Origin: Paulinella micropora
Lineage: Eukaryota > Cercozoa > Imbricatea > Euglyphida > Paulinellidae
Length of the DNA: 57,500 bases
Direction: 5' to 3'
NCBI GenBank assembly: GCA_019918135.1
Contig: WBZZ01003596.1
Location: forward strand, 95,001-152,500
Numbering within the stretch: position 1 is the stretch's first letter; the number at the start of each line of letters is the position of its first letter. Below, piece after piece: positions 11,475-21,683 of this stretch. The position numbers and the translations under genes are program-made. The notes beneath the pieces were generated by a model. It had not been told where the DNA came from. It saw only the letters and a list, made by a program, of their open reading frames with translations, and did not search any database.

Positions 11475-12621
11475 CTAAACTTTACTTATATGACTTACGA
11501 AAATAATAATATGACTTACGAAAATAATAATAATACTACCACCCGTAAAAGTTGCTGAAAAGTGTTGTTGCCTGAGCTGTTCCTGCCTCATGTGATGTTC
11601 CTGGTCAATGCGTCGCTGCTCTTGAATAAAATTATAATTCATGAAAGAGGATTGTTGACGAGCGGCCGCGGGCGATTGAAATGGTGGCTTGTTTGTCTGC
11701 GACAAAGTAAGCTGCTGAAAAGGCTCAATTTGCCAGTTACTATTATCCCCTCCACCGTTCTCATCTAGCTCTTGAACTACTGGGCTGGCAGGCTGTGGTT
11801 TGCGTGGATTGTTCTGCTGCGATTTAGTACTGGTATTGGTGTTAATATTACCAGTCTGCGACTTGGACTTCATCTCTGTACGAAGTGAGATCATTTCAGC
11901 GGAAATTTTATCTAGGACATGAGCCAGTTGATTGTTGCCTGCCTGTGTGGCCGCAGCATTTGCTTTCAAGGCAGAGGTAACAGCGCTGTTCACGATCGCA
12001 GCAACGTCTATGTTGGGTGCGAGGCTGTTTGGCGAGGTAAGCTCGGGCTCTGACGGAATACTTTTACCTTTACCCTCGGGCGCCGCTGATCGTGGGTTGA
12101 ACCTCGCCTTTAGTGTCCTGTGCCAGTGGTTTCTTGCGTGACTTTCTGCGTTTAGACACCTTTTTGAGGGGAAGCGATGGGGGGGCTTCGATTAAAGCGA
12201 GTTCGACTTCGTCCACCTTGGGCTCAGACTTTGTGCACGCTCTGCGCGGGCGACCATTTTCCCACGACTCTGCAGATTGAGGTTGATCGTTCAGCCACAC
12301 AAAGTCGCAAACTACGGGCAGCAGCTCGGTTAGAGTGTTCGGATCAGCCATGCGCTGTAGATCAGCCTGAATCTCTTTGTTCCACTTTTGCTCAGGCATC
12401 TGACTCTTGCCTAGTTGTTTGGACAAGTCAGGATCGATAACGTTAAGTGACGCGATTTGGTACTGGGTGAACACCTCGCCTGTCTCTGGATCACGCACCA
12501 CTCGTTGAATCAACACTGTCTTTGTAATGTCAGTGATGTTATTCGAACCTTTTTTCAGGAATTGTTTGGTCAGCTTGCACCCGGGTCTGCAGGCAGCAAT
12601 GTTAATTTGCAAGGCGCGCAA
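11475..12621 (-). CDS. Unrecognised coding-like region, two frames
   Basis: Two minus-strand frames (12070-12621 and 11475-11993) together look protein-like. The first contains a segment with QRVVRDPETGEVFTQYQI. The second is Gln/Asn-rich with the heptad-like VLDKISAEMISLRTEMKSK and a QEQRRIDQEHHMRQEQLRQQ tail. The second frame stays open upstream past its first usable start to about 12115, which suggests a frameshift or a splice joint there. Neither frame begins with ATG. I do not recognise the family. A host gene with introns or an ORF of another retroelement are both possible. Confidence 0.35.
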
Positions 12622-12636
12622 AAATTAGCAACTCAG

Positions 12637-13641
12637 TTACCCTATTGCAAAGAAAGACTCTTGCTCACGGCTTCCAAGCTTCACCTTTGGCTTTAAAACC
12701 AAATTTTTCAGATTGCGCGGAACAAGGGACTCTAACACTGCGTATTGCTCCCGGCTCCCAGTGGTGGGATTGCGAAAATGCAGGACGGTCGCGACCGCCA
12801 TTTTTGCGTCTGGGAACTTATACATGCGCGACTCAAAGCAGTACATTCCATCGGCGGGGAGCGTGTGGTCACTTTCTTTCTTACTTGCTTCTTCTACTTC
12901 TTCTGTCTTTTCCTCTGGCTCTTCTTTCTCTGGTGTGTCTGTCTTTTTCTCTGGCTCTTCTTTCTCTGGTGTGTCTGTCTTTTTCTCTGGCTGTTCTTTC
13001 GGGCTCTCTTTTGGTTTCTCTGCCTCATCTTCATTCTTTGGTGGTGGCTTCTCTTTGTTCAACTCGCGTAGCGCGGCTTCTCTCTCTTGTGTCTGTCGTT
13101 CTCTCTCTTGTCTGTCTTTTTCCTCTCTGTCTTTCTGTTCTCTGTCTTGTCTGTCTTTCTCCTCTCTGTCCTTTTGGTCTTTCATCTCTTTCTCTTTCTT
13201 TTGCTTTTCAATCTGTTTGCGCTCTTGCTCTTCTGCTTTTCTTTGTGTGTCTTCTTGTATCTTTCTCAGTTCGTCATCTCTCTGCTTTTTTTCTTCTTCA
13301 GTCAACTCTTTCTGTCTCGGCACTTTCTGCTTTTTCTGCTTTTTCTTGCTGCCTTGTTGTTCGTCTTGCTCTTGTTTTCTTTTCTTTTGAGTTTTCTTCT
13401 TGTCTTTCTTCTCTGTCTTATCTTTGCTCGTCTCTGTCTTGTCTTTCTCTGTCTCTGGCTTGTCTTTCTCTCCCTCTGGCTTGCCTTTCTCTCCCTCTGG
13501 CTTGTCTTTCTCTTTCTCTGCCTCGTCTTCCTTCTTCTTTTTTTCTTTCTTCTTTCTTTTTTTCTTCTCCTCTGTGCACACAGCTTGCTTGGGGGGGTTT
13601 CTCATCCTCTTACCCAAGCTTCCCCCCTCTGGCCATTCCAC
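12637..13641 (-). CDS. Lys/Glu-rich low-complexity protein
   Basis: A 334-codon frame starting MEWPEGGSLGKRM. Residues about 25-250 are almost entirely Lys, Glu, Asp, Gln, Arg and Pro, with internal repeats (EKDKPEGEKGKPEGEK; TDTPEKEEPEKKTDTPEKEE) and predicted charged helix. The C-terminal ~80 residues are ordinary (DGMYCFESRMYKFPDAKMAV). It precedes 12621-11475 in the same direction and may be the same transcription unit. No family is recognised, and the purine-rich DNA could produce such a frame by chance. Confidence 0.35.
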   Translation of the reverse strand: MEWPEGGSLGKRMRNPPKQAVCTEEKKKRKKKEKKKKEDEAEKEKDKPEGEKGKPEGEKDKPETEKDKTETSKDKTEKKDKKKTQKKRKQEQDEQQGSKKKQKKQKVPRQKELTEEEKKQRDDELRKIQEDTQRKAEEQERKQIEKQKKEKEMKDQKDREEKDRQDREQKDREEKDRQERERQTQEREAALRELNKEKPPPKNEDEAEKPKESPKEQPEKKTDTPEKEEPEKKTDTPEKEEPEEKTEEVEEASKKESDHTLPADGMYCFESRMYKFPDAKMAVATVLHFRNPTTGSREQYAVLESLVPRNLKNLVLKPKVKLGSREQESFFAIG

Positions 13642-14659
13642 CCCCTCAAGTGGCTTGTAGTTCTTGTACCGAACTGTAAACTATCTCATTGCACCACTGC
13701 GCTTCAGCCGGCCAATTCCACAACGGGGCTTTCGCCTCGTCATAAGGGTCTCGGTCCACATCCGCAGTCCAAGTAAACTTACGGTCTGCACCCACCCTGC
13801 CCCACTCAATCCAGTTGTCCTAGGTGTTGACCTCAACGAAGATGATGCCCTCCGCATTCCTGCGCCACCCCAAAAGAGCAGAGACCTGCAGTGTTACAAC
13901 AACATCAACATGAGCACTGAGGGTAACTTGATTATGAAGGAGAATGTACCTTCAAAGCCATACTGGAGCTTTGGTCCTTCAAAACTGGGAGGATTTTCGA
14001 AGGGGTCAGTTGTGCAAAAGGTTTGCCAAAAAATCTGCCGTTATGGCCGAAAAAGTGTGGCCTGGTCACTGCAACGCCCCAGTGTTGCCCTTTTTCTTGT
14101 GTCGGCTCCACTTTTTCGAACCTTTTTGGGCAAATTTTTGGGGTTGGGAGGGGTCATGGTGTTTTTGACAATGCGTTAAAACTAAGTGCTCTCTTGGAAA
14201 GATTTTTTGCAAACTTGGCCTGTAGCATGTGTTCTCCATGATGCTATTTTTTTTTGTTGCGAAAAACGGTACGTTTTCAGACGTCTGTGCTTGCTTTCAG
14301 AAGTCGGTCGGCAAACCTAGTTGCCCAGCCGTTTTGGACGTAGTGCTTTGCTGTACGTCTCCTTGCTTTTTCACTTGAACCAAGGTAAGAAACTTGACTC
14401 ATTTCATGTTGGCTCTTATTTGCACTGATTTTTTCGCCGTGCTTTTGCTTGCGTGTGTGCACAGTAAGAACTAGGTCGGCAACTAACGAAGTTGCCGACC
14501 AAGTTTGGTCTCCCCTGCCTACTGCTGCACAAGGTTCTTTTCTCCACGACTGTGTGTGTATGTTTGCAATGTTTGATCATGGCAATGATAAGTCTTTGTT
14601 TGTTTTGCTTGCAGAATGTCTGTGTCTGCTTGAGGCATGAACTTGGCAGGCAAAAACTA
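13642..14659. other. No supported gene
   Basis: Host-like DNA with several short overlapping frames in all directions. The frames at 13664-14179 lack any recognisable composition or motif. A GTCGGCAAAC/GTTGCCGACC-like pair near 14300-14505 is the only repeat noted. Confidence 0.4.
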
Positions 14660-14660
14660 G

Positions 14661-14739
<79 letters not shown>

Positions 14740-14835
14740 TCTCTCTCTCTGTCGTTACTGACAGTTTCGAAGAGGACGGGACTGCAACCTTTAAGTCCCG
14801 CTCCCTTCGAAATTGCCACTGATTGACTGGAAAGT

Positions 14836-14895
<60 letters not shown>

Positions 14896-14912
14896 TCTCT
14901 CTATCTCTCTCT
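14660..14912. repeat. Two (CT)n microsatellites flanking a hairpin
   Basis: CT runs at about 14662-14752 and 14839-14912 flank 86 bp of unique sequence. At 14765-14812 that sequence forms a stem: TTTCGAAG pairs with CTTCGAAA, and CGGGACT pairs with AGTCCCG, with an imperfect 4-bp section between. The Arg/Glu and Leu/Ser repeat frames across the runs are artefacts of the microsatellite. Confidence 0.85.
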
Positions 14913-14960
14913 TGCACTTTTGCTTTTGCGTTGCTGCACTGCGCGGTTGATGACGGACCT

Positions 14961-15022
14961 GACGATTCAATCGTCCTAGCGGGGAGAGGGAAGGGTCACT
15001 TGCGTCCCCTCGCGGGACGCAA
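14961..15022. repeat. Two small perfect hairpins
   Basis: GACGAT-TCA-ATCGTC lies at 14961-14975, and TTGCGTCCC-CTCGC-GGGACGCAA (9-bp stem) at 15000-15022. Both sit in GC-rich DNA just outside the truncated edge of Polinton A, close to the junction at 15096. Confidence 0.75.
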
Positions 15023-15095
15023 TACCCATGCCAGCCCCGAGGCCTTAGTCTGATAGCCAGGAATGCTTTGCACTTTACTGTTCTGCAGTGCCTCC

Positions 15096-15270
15096 TTAAT
15101 GGTATATGGAAAGATTTCTTGTAATACTGGTGTTAATTGACCTACTACTGCTTCGCCAAAAGCGGTTTTTGAATCATTTGTTTCAATATTACCATCATAT
15201 CCAACACTGACATTTATAAATTCTCCGTCAGGATTTTCTGCGATTAAGTTTCTCTGGTGAATTTTCATTG
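15096..15270 (-). pseudogene. Fibre-like gene, N-terminal remnant (Polinton A)
   Basis: Only about the first 57 codons are related to the 413-codon gene at 33334-34572 (shared: LIAENPDGEFINVSVGYDG and TAFGEAVVGQLTPVLQEIFP). After FPYTI the frame runs into unrelated GC-rich DNA and ends at 14996. The element is truncated here; alternatively the tail could have been exchanged. Confidence 0.7.
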
Positions 15271-15394
15271 TTTGTTTATATAAAAAATCGCTCGCGATTT
15301 TGCTATATAACACAAATTTTCAATTTGTTTGTATATAAACAAAAAAAATAATAAATCTAAATTTTTTAAAATTTTTGTTTTGGCTGAATTGTGT

Positions 15395-16861
15395 TTATGA
15401 AATAGAAATTATATTTGACCCAACCTGAACCTCCCGCTGAGTGATTGCTACGCTTATGTGCTGATGAGCATTATTCTGTGTAGTCCTAATGAACTCCCAT
15501 CGTCTCTCATTGGAAAGGTCAAGCCCGCTAACTTCATTTTGGTCTTTGCTCCACAGCGGGCGGGTATTATCCCAAGTATCAACCCAGAACCAGTTGTATT
15601 GATACACGTTTGAATTCATCAAAACAGAACCTTCAAGCTTAGGTTTCAAGCACATATAATCTTCAAAACTAGCGGGAAATATTTCAAATTCCTGAAGTCG
15701 TGCCCCGTCAAGTGTGGTGTGAAAACTGGTAGTCTTAGCGTTTGCTCTGTTATCAATATCATAAGCGGTATTCTTGTTTTCTGTGTTGTGAAAGAGTGTG
15801 TGATAAATTTTCTTCAACCTTTTACCATGTCCCCTATCAAAGCGGAGAATTATATTTTGTGTAGTGGATTGAGCGATGGAATTTTTATAAACATAAGGAT
15901 AATCAAGATTAAAACTCATACCTTCAGCACTTGCCACCTTTTGTTGAATTGATTGAATGACATCGGGATTAGTCTCTACCGCAAGGAACAAGTTAAGATT
16001 AGCAACCCTTACATTACCAGCGGCAGCAACAAGCGCTCCGCCAGCAATTGATAAGGGGTCGTTATTGTAATAATAAATTTTAGGGGTCTGTTGCCACACA
16101 ATCCGCATATTCAAAATCTCTGGAAACATAATAGTCTTATCAAGAGCAAAAATAGTATTGTAAAGCATACCCAGATTTATCTTAACACTGATAGAAGGCT
16201 CAGCAGAAGTAATAGAACCGCCAGAGAAATACTTAGGCTCCTTGTAAGCGACATTGACGACAGAGAGTTGCCCACTTCCATCCGCGATACAGGTATCATT
16301 ATGGCGACGGACATTAACAACGGGCTCACCAAACATAGCCTTAAACCTAACGGCAACATCTCCACCTACATCCGTCATTGTTGTTCTAAAAGTCTCCTTT
16401 ACTATTTGCGAAGTTGAGATATTAATCTTACTATCAGCATTACACTTTTGAAGCATACATCCCGCACCACTTCCATTATCGTGATTTTCAAGTGTCAGAA
16501 AGTCCTTCATAGAAGTTTCAGCCTTCCAAATAATCTTTGTAAAATTACCCACTTCATTTACATCACACAGATAAACACCGCTACAGGTTTGAAGTTGAAT
16601 TTGTCTAATAGGAGCCAGACAATCCATATAGCATTTGTTATAGTTCGCTGCAATTGCTGGAGGATCATAAGTAAAACTCAAGACAGAGCGGGCTAAGTTA
16701 AATGGCCTGCTGATAAGGTCAAAGTTGCTTTCTTGTCCTCCTGCGGTAGTAACAGTAATAGCCCCCGCACCTTCTCTCGGAGTTAGTTTATTCAAGCGAT
16801 ACGAAGCACTGATGTAGTCGGTTCTAGAAAAGTTTAGTTCGCCTCCGTGTTGAGTTGACAT
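15395..16861 (-). CDS. Major capsid protein (Polinton A), intact
   Basis: An uninterrupted 488-codon frame starting MSTQHGGELNFSRTDYI. It is the intact version of the broken gene at 34738-36193 in Polinton B. The assignment as the double-jelly-roll MCP comes from size, its place directly next to the penton gene, and capsid-like segments such as RSVLSFTYDPPAI, PIRQIQLQTCSGVYLCDVN and NSNVYQYNWFWVDTWDN. The leader before ATG is A-rich (AAAACAAAAAATG), as in the B copy. Expected role: the main shell protein of the icosahedral particle. This is the best-preserved large gene of A, surprising in an otherwise decayed element. Confidence 0.75.
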   Translation of the reverse strand: MSTQHGGELNFSRTDYISASYRLNKLTPREGAGAITVTTAGGQESNFDLISRPFNLARSVLSFTYDPPAIAANYNKCYMDCLAPIRQIQLQTCSGVYLCDVNEVGNFTKIIWKAETSMKDFLTLENHDNGSGAGCMLQKCNADSKINISTSQIVKETFRTTMTDVGGDVAVRFKAMFGEPVVNVRRHNDTCIADGSGQLSVVNVAYKEPKYFSGGSITSAEPSISVKINLGMLYNTIFALDKTIMFPEILNMRIVWQQTPKIYYYNNDPLSIAGGALVAAAGNVRVANLNLFLAVETNPDVIQSIQQKVASAEGMSFNLDYPYVYKNSIAQSTTQNIILRFDRGHGKRLKKIYHTLFHNTENKNTAYDIDNRANAKTTSFHTTLDGARLQEFEIFPASFEDYMCLKPKLEGSVLMNSNVYQYNWFWVDTWDNTRPLWSKDQNEVSGLDLSNERRWEFIRTTQNNAHQHISVAITQREVQVGSNIISIS

Positions 16862-16948
16862 TTTTTGTTTTAGGTTTTTTGAAGTAGCGTAAATAAACTA
16901 ATTCACCAGAATATATTTATAGAAAAAAAATAATTAAATCAAAAATAA

Positions 16949-17760
16949 TTATCCAGATTTTAACAAATTGAAAAATGATGTAAATAAATTAAAATAATTA
17001 GTCTTTCTGTAAATTAATAATGTCATAACGACTCCCAAACCATTAAGATTAATTGCTTGGTCGTTTTCGTCCGTCAAGTAAACCCTATATACATTATTTG
17101 AACTGGCGGATAATTTCTTACCATACTCAGACCCACTTCCGTCGTATATAACGGCACCAAATGGAATTTCGTTGGCTTTGTATATTTCTTGTAGCACGTG
17201 ATTATCTCCTTCACCAACTAAGTCCGATTGAAGGTATAAAGTCTTTTCACCAGTTAGAATAATTACATTTGGCGATTTGATAAATCATTAGCGAAGAAAT
17301 ATGTTGAATTTCTATCAAACCCCATAACCTCGTGAATACGGGTATCGCCATCAAATATAAACTGCGGTTGAATTCCTTTATTCTCTGACACACTGAATGT
17401 CAATTTTCCATCTTCTGGTTCTCTGTTGGTATTATTACTGGATACCACATAAGTATAATTATTTGGGCTGTCTGCCGTCAATATCTCAGATAGTTTATTT
17501 TTTAGATTGTTCATTGTGTAGTTTCCCTTAGGTATCGTAATTAAAGCCTCATATCCGTCTTCGCTAAGTGTAAAGGTATTATATGGTGAAGCCACAGAGT
17601 AATACGACTTCGGCACATAAATATGAAGTATTTTACAATGTGTGGGGGAATCTAGTCCCTTCATATTAACTTCGTGTGTAAAGTCGCTGTCTGTTCCCGT
17701 TATTCTATTTTTATTATTTATGTAATAGATACTACTTGACCTACCCCCTTTGTAGTCCAT
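16949..17760 (-). pseudogene. Penton/minor capsid protein (Polinton A), frameshifted
   Basis: Homologous to the intact 270-codon gene at 36286-37098. The N-terminal 160 codons (17263-17760) and the C-terminal part (16949-17197) are in different phases. The cause is a one-base deletion near 17278-17290, where A reads TTTGATAAATC and B has an extra A. Otherwise the proteins are very similar (both have SYYSVASPYNTFTLSEDGYE). The hairpin at 17762-17815 touches its start codon. Confidence 0.8.
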
Positions 17761-17761
17761 T

Positions 17762-17815
17762 GATATTTTAGAATTGCGATTCGTGCTGTCGCACTCTCTC
17801 TTATTCTAAAACATC
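17762..17815 (-). repeat. Two-tier palindrome at the penton start (A)
   Basis: The outer arms GATATTTTAGAAT and ATTCTAAAACATC pair over 13 positions with one wobble. The inner stem is GTGC-TGTC-GCAC. It lies immediately upstream of the penton ATG and downstream of the protease stop. The same place in Polinton B (37099-37147) lacks it. Confidence 0.8.
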
Positions 17816-17906
17816 GTTTTTTTTTTTCAAAAAAATTAATGCTTATTGTAATCCTTAAAAGTGCGTAGCCCCCGATGTTTGTTGAAGACGTAGTCTGAAA
17901 CAAATA

Positions 17907-18647
17907 TCAAATAAAGGTGTCAAAACCATAACCATTCTGTGCTTTTAATTTTTCTGCTTCTTCTTCTTTTAAATCTGTGAAACCCGAACTAATAAACTTA
18001 AACCTGTTTCCTTTCGCCCGCTCCATTAAAAACCTCATACTATGCCAACCACATGTGTCTGAGGTGTTTGATTGATTTTTTAACTTTATTTACTTTCATT
18101 AATAGATATGTGCTTGGGTGGCTTCGGTCAATTAGTTGTTTCATTTGTTGTTGGAAGTCTTCAGTAGGTTCATAAAGTGCTACAGGGTCATACACTTCCA
18201 CACTCCTGTCTTTATCTAGACTTATCCGTACGGCGATCAAATGAGACCCCGCTTGTTTGTGATTGTCCAAATTCATAATAAATCCATATCGCTTTCTGCT
18301 TCCTGGCTTCAACTTGTAAATTTCATCACTGGCTATCGCTCCGAGATACCATCCATATTTTTTCATGATATCGTCTATTTCATTAGTCATTAGTCCCCGC
18401 CCTCACCCTGTTGCTCTTCTGGCTGTTGCTCGTCTGTCTGTGGTTGCTGTGGCTCTGGCTCTGGTTGCTGTGGCTCCTCTTGCTATGGCTCCTCTTGCTG
18501 TTGTTGCTTCGTAGAACTGTTGCTCGGTGATGGTAGCGGTTGGGGCATCCCTTCATCAACATTTAAATCCGCTGAAACTTGTTTATCTACATTTGGGTCT
18601 ATAGTCATTTTGCTAGTTAGAGTTTTTACAAAGTCCTTTTTATTCAT
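17907..18647 (-). pseudogene. Adenain-like maturation protease (Polinton A), broken
   Basis: Counterpart of 37618-38487. An N-terminal Pro/Gln/Glu-rich segment starts at an ATG at 18647 and carries an in-frame TAG in a Gln-codon context (around 18484). It falls out of frame just before the catalytic domain (18040-18390, starting MTNEIDDIMKKYGWYLGAIA). A second shift near 18072 separates that domain from its Cys-containing end, which reads on in another phase to 17907. The position equivalent to His-Trp reads His-Leu here (GSHLIAV against GSHWIAV), another sign of decay. Confidence 0.8.
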
Positions 18648-18802
18648 TGTGTGCCTCCAATCATTGCGGGATAGATATTTTTTTATTATTTTAATTGAAA
18701 ATACCTTATCAATTAATTTTTCTAACGTCTTCGCTCCATTCCCTTTTTGTTCATTAATACCTATATATGCTTCATATCTAGCATCATCCGCTACTTTTCT
18801 TT

Positions 18803-19928
18803 TTACGTTTTCATTTCATTTCCAACATCAATATTAAACCTTTTAATCATGTTAATTATCCACTTTGAAGTGTCTTTGTAATTTAATTTTTTATGACCTT
18901 CACTATCTATTCTCTTTTTTAAAGCCTGTGCTAACTCTTTTATAGTAATGTTTGGGTGATAAGTTTTTGAAAGTCCAGAGATTAAAAATTGATTAATTTG
19001 TAAATTTTCAAGATGCTTACCCTTTTCTTCCGCCTTCTTTTTTTTCCTTTTCAAGTTTTTCTTTATATTCTTCTGCTAACTTTTTCTGTTCTTCTGAAGA
19101 TGTTGCTGTGGCTATAGCCGTCTGAATATCTTGACTGGCTTTTTGTAAGTCTTTGAGACTCATCTTTTTTATGAACTTATCTGTATATCCTGCTAATTTC
19201 AGTGTTTCAATATCTTTCCGCTTTTGCTTTTTTTCTTCCTCATATTGCTCTTTCGTTTTCAATGGTGTTTCATCTCCTAATTTAGGTAATGGTGGTGCTT
19301 GTGGCGGTGCTCCTAATGGTGGTGCTTGTGGCTGTCCCTGCTGCGGTGGCATAATATATTGATATTGTGGTGGCGGTGGTAATGCTTGTATCCTATTTTT
19401 TCTGTCTTTTTCATATTTTACATATTCTATGAGTTTTTGCTCCCTTCTTAGTTCTCTGGCTTTTTGTTCTTGTCGTTCATTAATATCCGCTAGTTCTCTT
19501 TTATGTTCCCTGTTCTTTATTTCTTTTTGTTCCTCGGCATCGGCTATGTCTTTTCTTTCCAACCTCTTCTTTTCTTTTTCAATCTCATCCCTTTTCTTCT
19601 TTTCCTTTTCTTCCTGCTCGTGTATTAACTCATATTTCTTTTGTAAGTTGCTTTGTATCTGGTTTCTGTTCTCATGTTCAAGACGATTGAAATCAGATTT
19701 GATTATTTTTTCCCTTGGTTTGCGAGTTGCCCTTTGCGACTTTGGCTTACCAATATATTTTAAAAACAACTTAACGATTTGAAGTGTGCTCATATCATTT
19801 GTTTTCTTACCAAAATTAAGATAATATTTTTTACCCTTTTGGATAATATATGGCCTCCCGCTCTTATTCCTATACACTCGCGGGGGTCTTACCTTAGGTT
19901 TCTTTGTTTTTTTGGTTTTAGCAATCAT
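18803..19928 (-). pseudogene. Coiled-coil protein upstream of protease (Polinton A)
   Basis: The 303-codon frame 19017-19928 starts MIAKTKKTKKPKVRPPRVYR and contains SGRPYIIQKGKKYYLNFGKK, then a long Lys/Glu-rich coiled coil (about residues 75-180), then a Pro-rich segment. A poly-A shift near 19030-19050 moves the sequence into a second frame (18803-19054) that ends in an ordinary globular-looking segment. The N-terminal basic motif is shared with the B copy. I know no function. Its place beside protease and pX-like protein suggests a virion or scaffold component. Confidence 0.6.
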
Positions 19929-19934
19929 TGTATA

Positions 19935-19988
19935 GATAGTTTAGAATTGCGTTTCGTGCTATCGCACTCTCACTTATTCTAAACCATC
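19935..19988 (-). repeat. Two-tier palindrome before the coiled-coil gene (A)
   Basis: Outer arms GATAGTTTAGAAT / ATTCTAAACCATC, inner GTGC/GCAC. Read on the gene's strand it has the same orientation and core as 17762-17815 and 25752-25796. It lies 7 bp from the start codon at 19928. Polinton B has no hairpin at the matching site. Confidence 0.8.
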
Positions 19989-20138
19989 GTTTTTTTATTT
20001 TAGGAAAAAATTAATCTGTTTTCGATGGTTATGGAAGGGGCTATGCCCCTTTCCAAACCCGCTGGCGTATGGTAGGGGGTGAAACCTCCTCCAAACAAAC
20101 GGGAGTTGCGATAGCAACGAGAGTGTAGTTGATAACTA

Positions 20139-20447
20139 TCAGCGAAACTTTACAGCCCCTCCTCGTTGCTTTCCATATCCGAGTTTTGATGCTGTAGCAC
20201 TAACACTACCTGCGTAAGGCACCCCAATGCTACTCAATGCCCCCGCAGTTCTAGAGATTACCTTATTATCGCGAAGGAATTTATTAACAGCCAAGGCCGT
20301 TTTTCCGACCTTAGCACAGTTAATCTTTCCTCCCTTTTGCCCACTCTTCTTCTTGGTTTTCTTTTTTCCTCCCTTCTATGGCATTGATGGATTGTATCCG
20401 ATGTTATATCCTGATGGTTGTGAAATTATCACTGGTGATACTGGCAT
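20139..20447 (-). pseudogene. pX/pVI-like small basic virion protein (Polinton A), nonsense
   Basis: Same gene as 39411-39722, which encodes 103 residues. Here codon 24 is TAG (20376-20378) where the B copy has CAG (Gln), and one codon is missing in the Lys-rich stretch. Otherwise the two are nearly identical. The protein has the size, basicity and alanine/glycine-rich amphipathic segment of Polinton and adenovirus small core or membrane-lytic proteins. Confidence 0.75.
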
Positions 20448-20505
20448 ATATTATAAAGATTTTAAAAAATCTTTCAGCAAAAATAAAAAAATAATTCTAA
20501 AAATA

Positions 20506-21284
20506 TTATTTCATGCGATAGGCAAAATGTTTTCTTAATTCATCATCAACACTTGAGACATAAAGAAAATTAAATCTCTCCTTTGTTGCTTCGTGATACT
20601 TTTGAAGAAAACAATCAAAATCAAAAGATAAGTCTAAGTGTTGATACACGAGTTCCATTTTATCCTGAGCCTGGCCCGGAAAGAATAACAAATAATCTAA
20701 CTGCTTAATGGCTTCTGGCCGTAGGTCGTTCAGATACTGGCTTGACATAATCCCCTTACTTTTATAGTGTCTGTTCTTTTTTTAACAAATCGCTTACTGA
20801 CTTATCTCTTAATCCACTTTCTAAATCGTCCAAAACAAAAACAACCTCTGGCGAAATATACTTACTTGGTCGCTCTTTTGGTGCCTCCGCGGCGCTCTGT
20901 TTCTTTTCCTTTCCGAAATAAAGAAGTTGTGGTTTCTCTATTTCCTCTTTGTCCTGTTTTATTTCTCCTTCGTGTTGCTCGTCATGTCTGTTCAGTTTGT
21001 CAAGTTCATAGTCTATCACATCAACAACATCTGATTTAAGAAAGGTGTATATTGCCATTGGGTTTCCCCTGTTCTTAAAGTGCTTAACCATTGCTTTATA
21101 AATGTAGTCCTTGTGAATTGTTGAAGCAATAATGACAATACGGGTTTTTCTGTCTTTAGTCCGTTTCCGTATTTCAAGAGTGCTGTCGTTTTCCCGCTCT
21201 TCTTACGGGCGAGTAGAAATATATTGGAATACGTTCGCCTTCCTGCTTTACCGGCTTAACTTTTACATTGTTAATCTTCAGCAT
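20506..21284 (-). pseudogene. Packaging ATPase (Polinton A), multiply broken
   Basis: Fragments 20506-20748 and 20762-21091, plus an upstream piece reaching the ATG at 21284, match the intact 275-codon ATPase at 39928-40755 (shared VVFVLDDLESGLRDKSVSDLL and MSSQYLNDLRPEAIKQLDYL). The Walker A region around 21190-21230 is out of frame, and part of the N-terminus is replaced or deleted. Non-functional. Confidence 0.85.
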
Positions 21285-21293
21285 CTTATATTA

Positions 21294-21653
21294 TTATCCT
21301 AAGAATTCCAAACACACAACAATTCTGCCTGCTAAATTTCCTGTGTCAATATTTCCGCTGTCAGTTTCAAGGACTTTAAATGTATATTGTCCGTCCGTCC
21401 ATCCAACGACACCTAAATTATAACTAAGGTTTGAAATGTTTCCTATATTACTATCAGCAAATGTGCCGATAATTCCAATTCTGTCCATATAAAGAGTTCT
21501 GGTTTTGGTTTCAGTCTGGTCGTTCATATAATGAATAAACTTAACATTCTTTTTGGTTGGTGTGAATGACATTTGAATATTTTTATTAATTGTTTTGCTC
21601 CCCACAAAATCATTGCTTAGAAAAACAATCTTTTGGTATTTGAATTCACTCAT
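21294..21653 (-). CDS. Conserved 119-residue protein (Polinton A)
   Basis: Intact frame, over 85% identical in residues to the gene at 40765-41124 (both include QKIVFLSNDFVGSKT and TRTLYMDRIGIIGTFADSN). Predominantly beta-type pattern with no Cys and no membrane segment. It sits directly downstream of the Cys-rich/119-residue divergent junction and 9 bp before the ATPase start. Function unknown; a small structural protein of the particle is my inference. Confidence 0.75.
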   Translation of the reverse strand: MSEFKYQKIVFLSNDFVGSKTINKNIQMSFTPTKKNVKFIHYMNDQTETKTRTLYMDRIGIIGTFADSNIGNISNLSYNLGVVGWTDGQYTFKVLETDSGNIDTGNLAGRIVVCLEFLG

Positions 21654-21683
21654 AAATTATATAATATATAATATATTAAAAAA

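Noticed and set aside
12645..13776. Long plus-strand Leu/Ser/Phe/Cys-rich frames (up to 344 codons)
   Set aside because: Antisense shadows of the Lys/Glu-rich minus-strand segment; their composition is dictated by the purine/pyrimidine bias.
14492..14917. Ser/Leu and Arg/Glu repeat frames
   Set aside because: Produced by (CT)n/(GA)n microsatellites.
15719..16696. Several plus-strand frames of 62-108 codons opposite the capsid gene (also at 35062-35989)
   Set aside because: All lie antisense to the conserved MCP frame and have no independent features.
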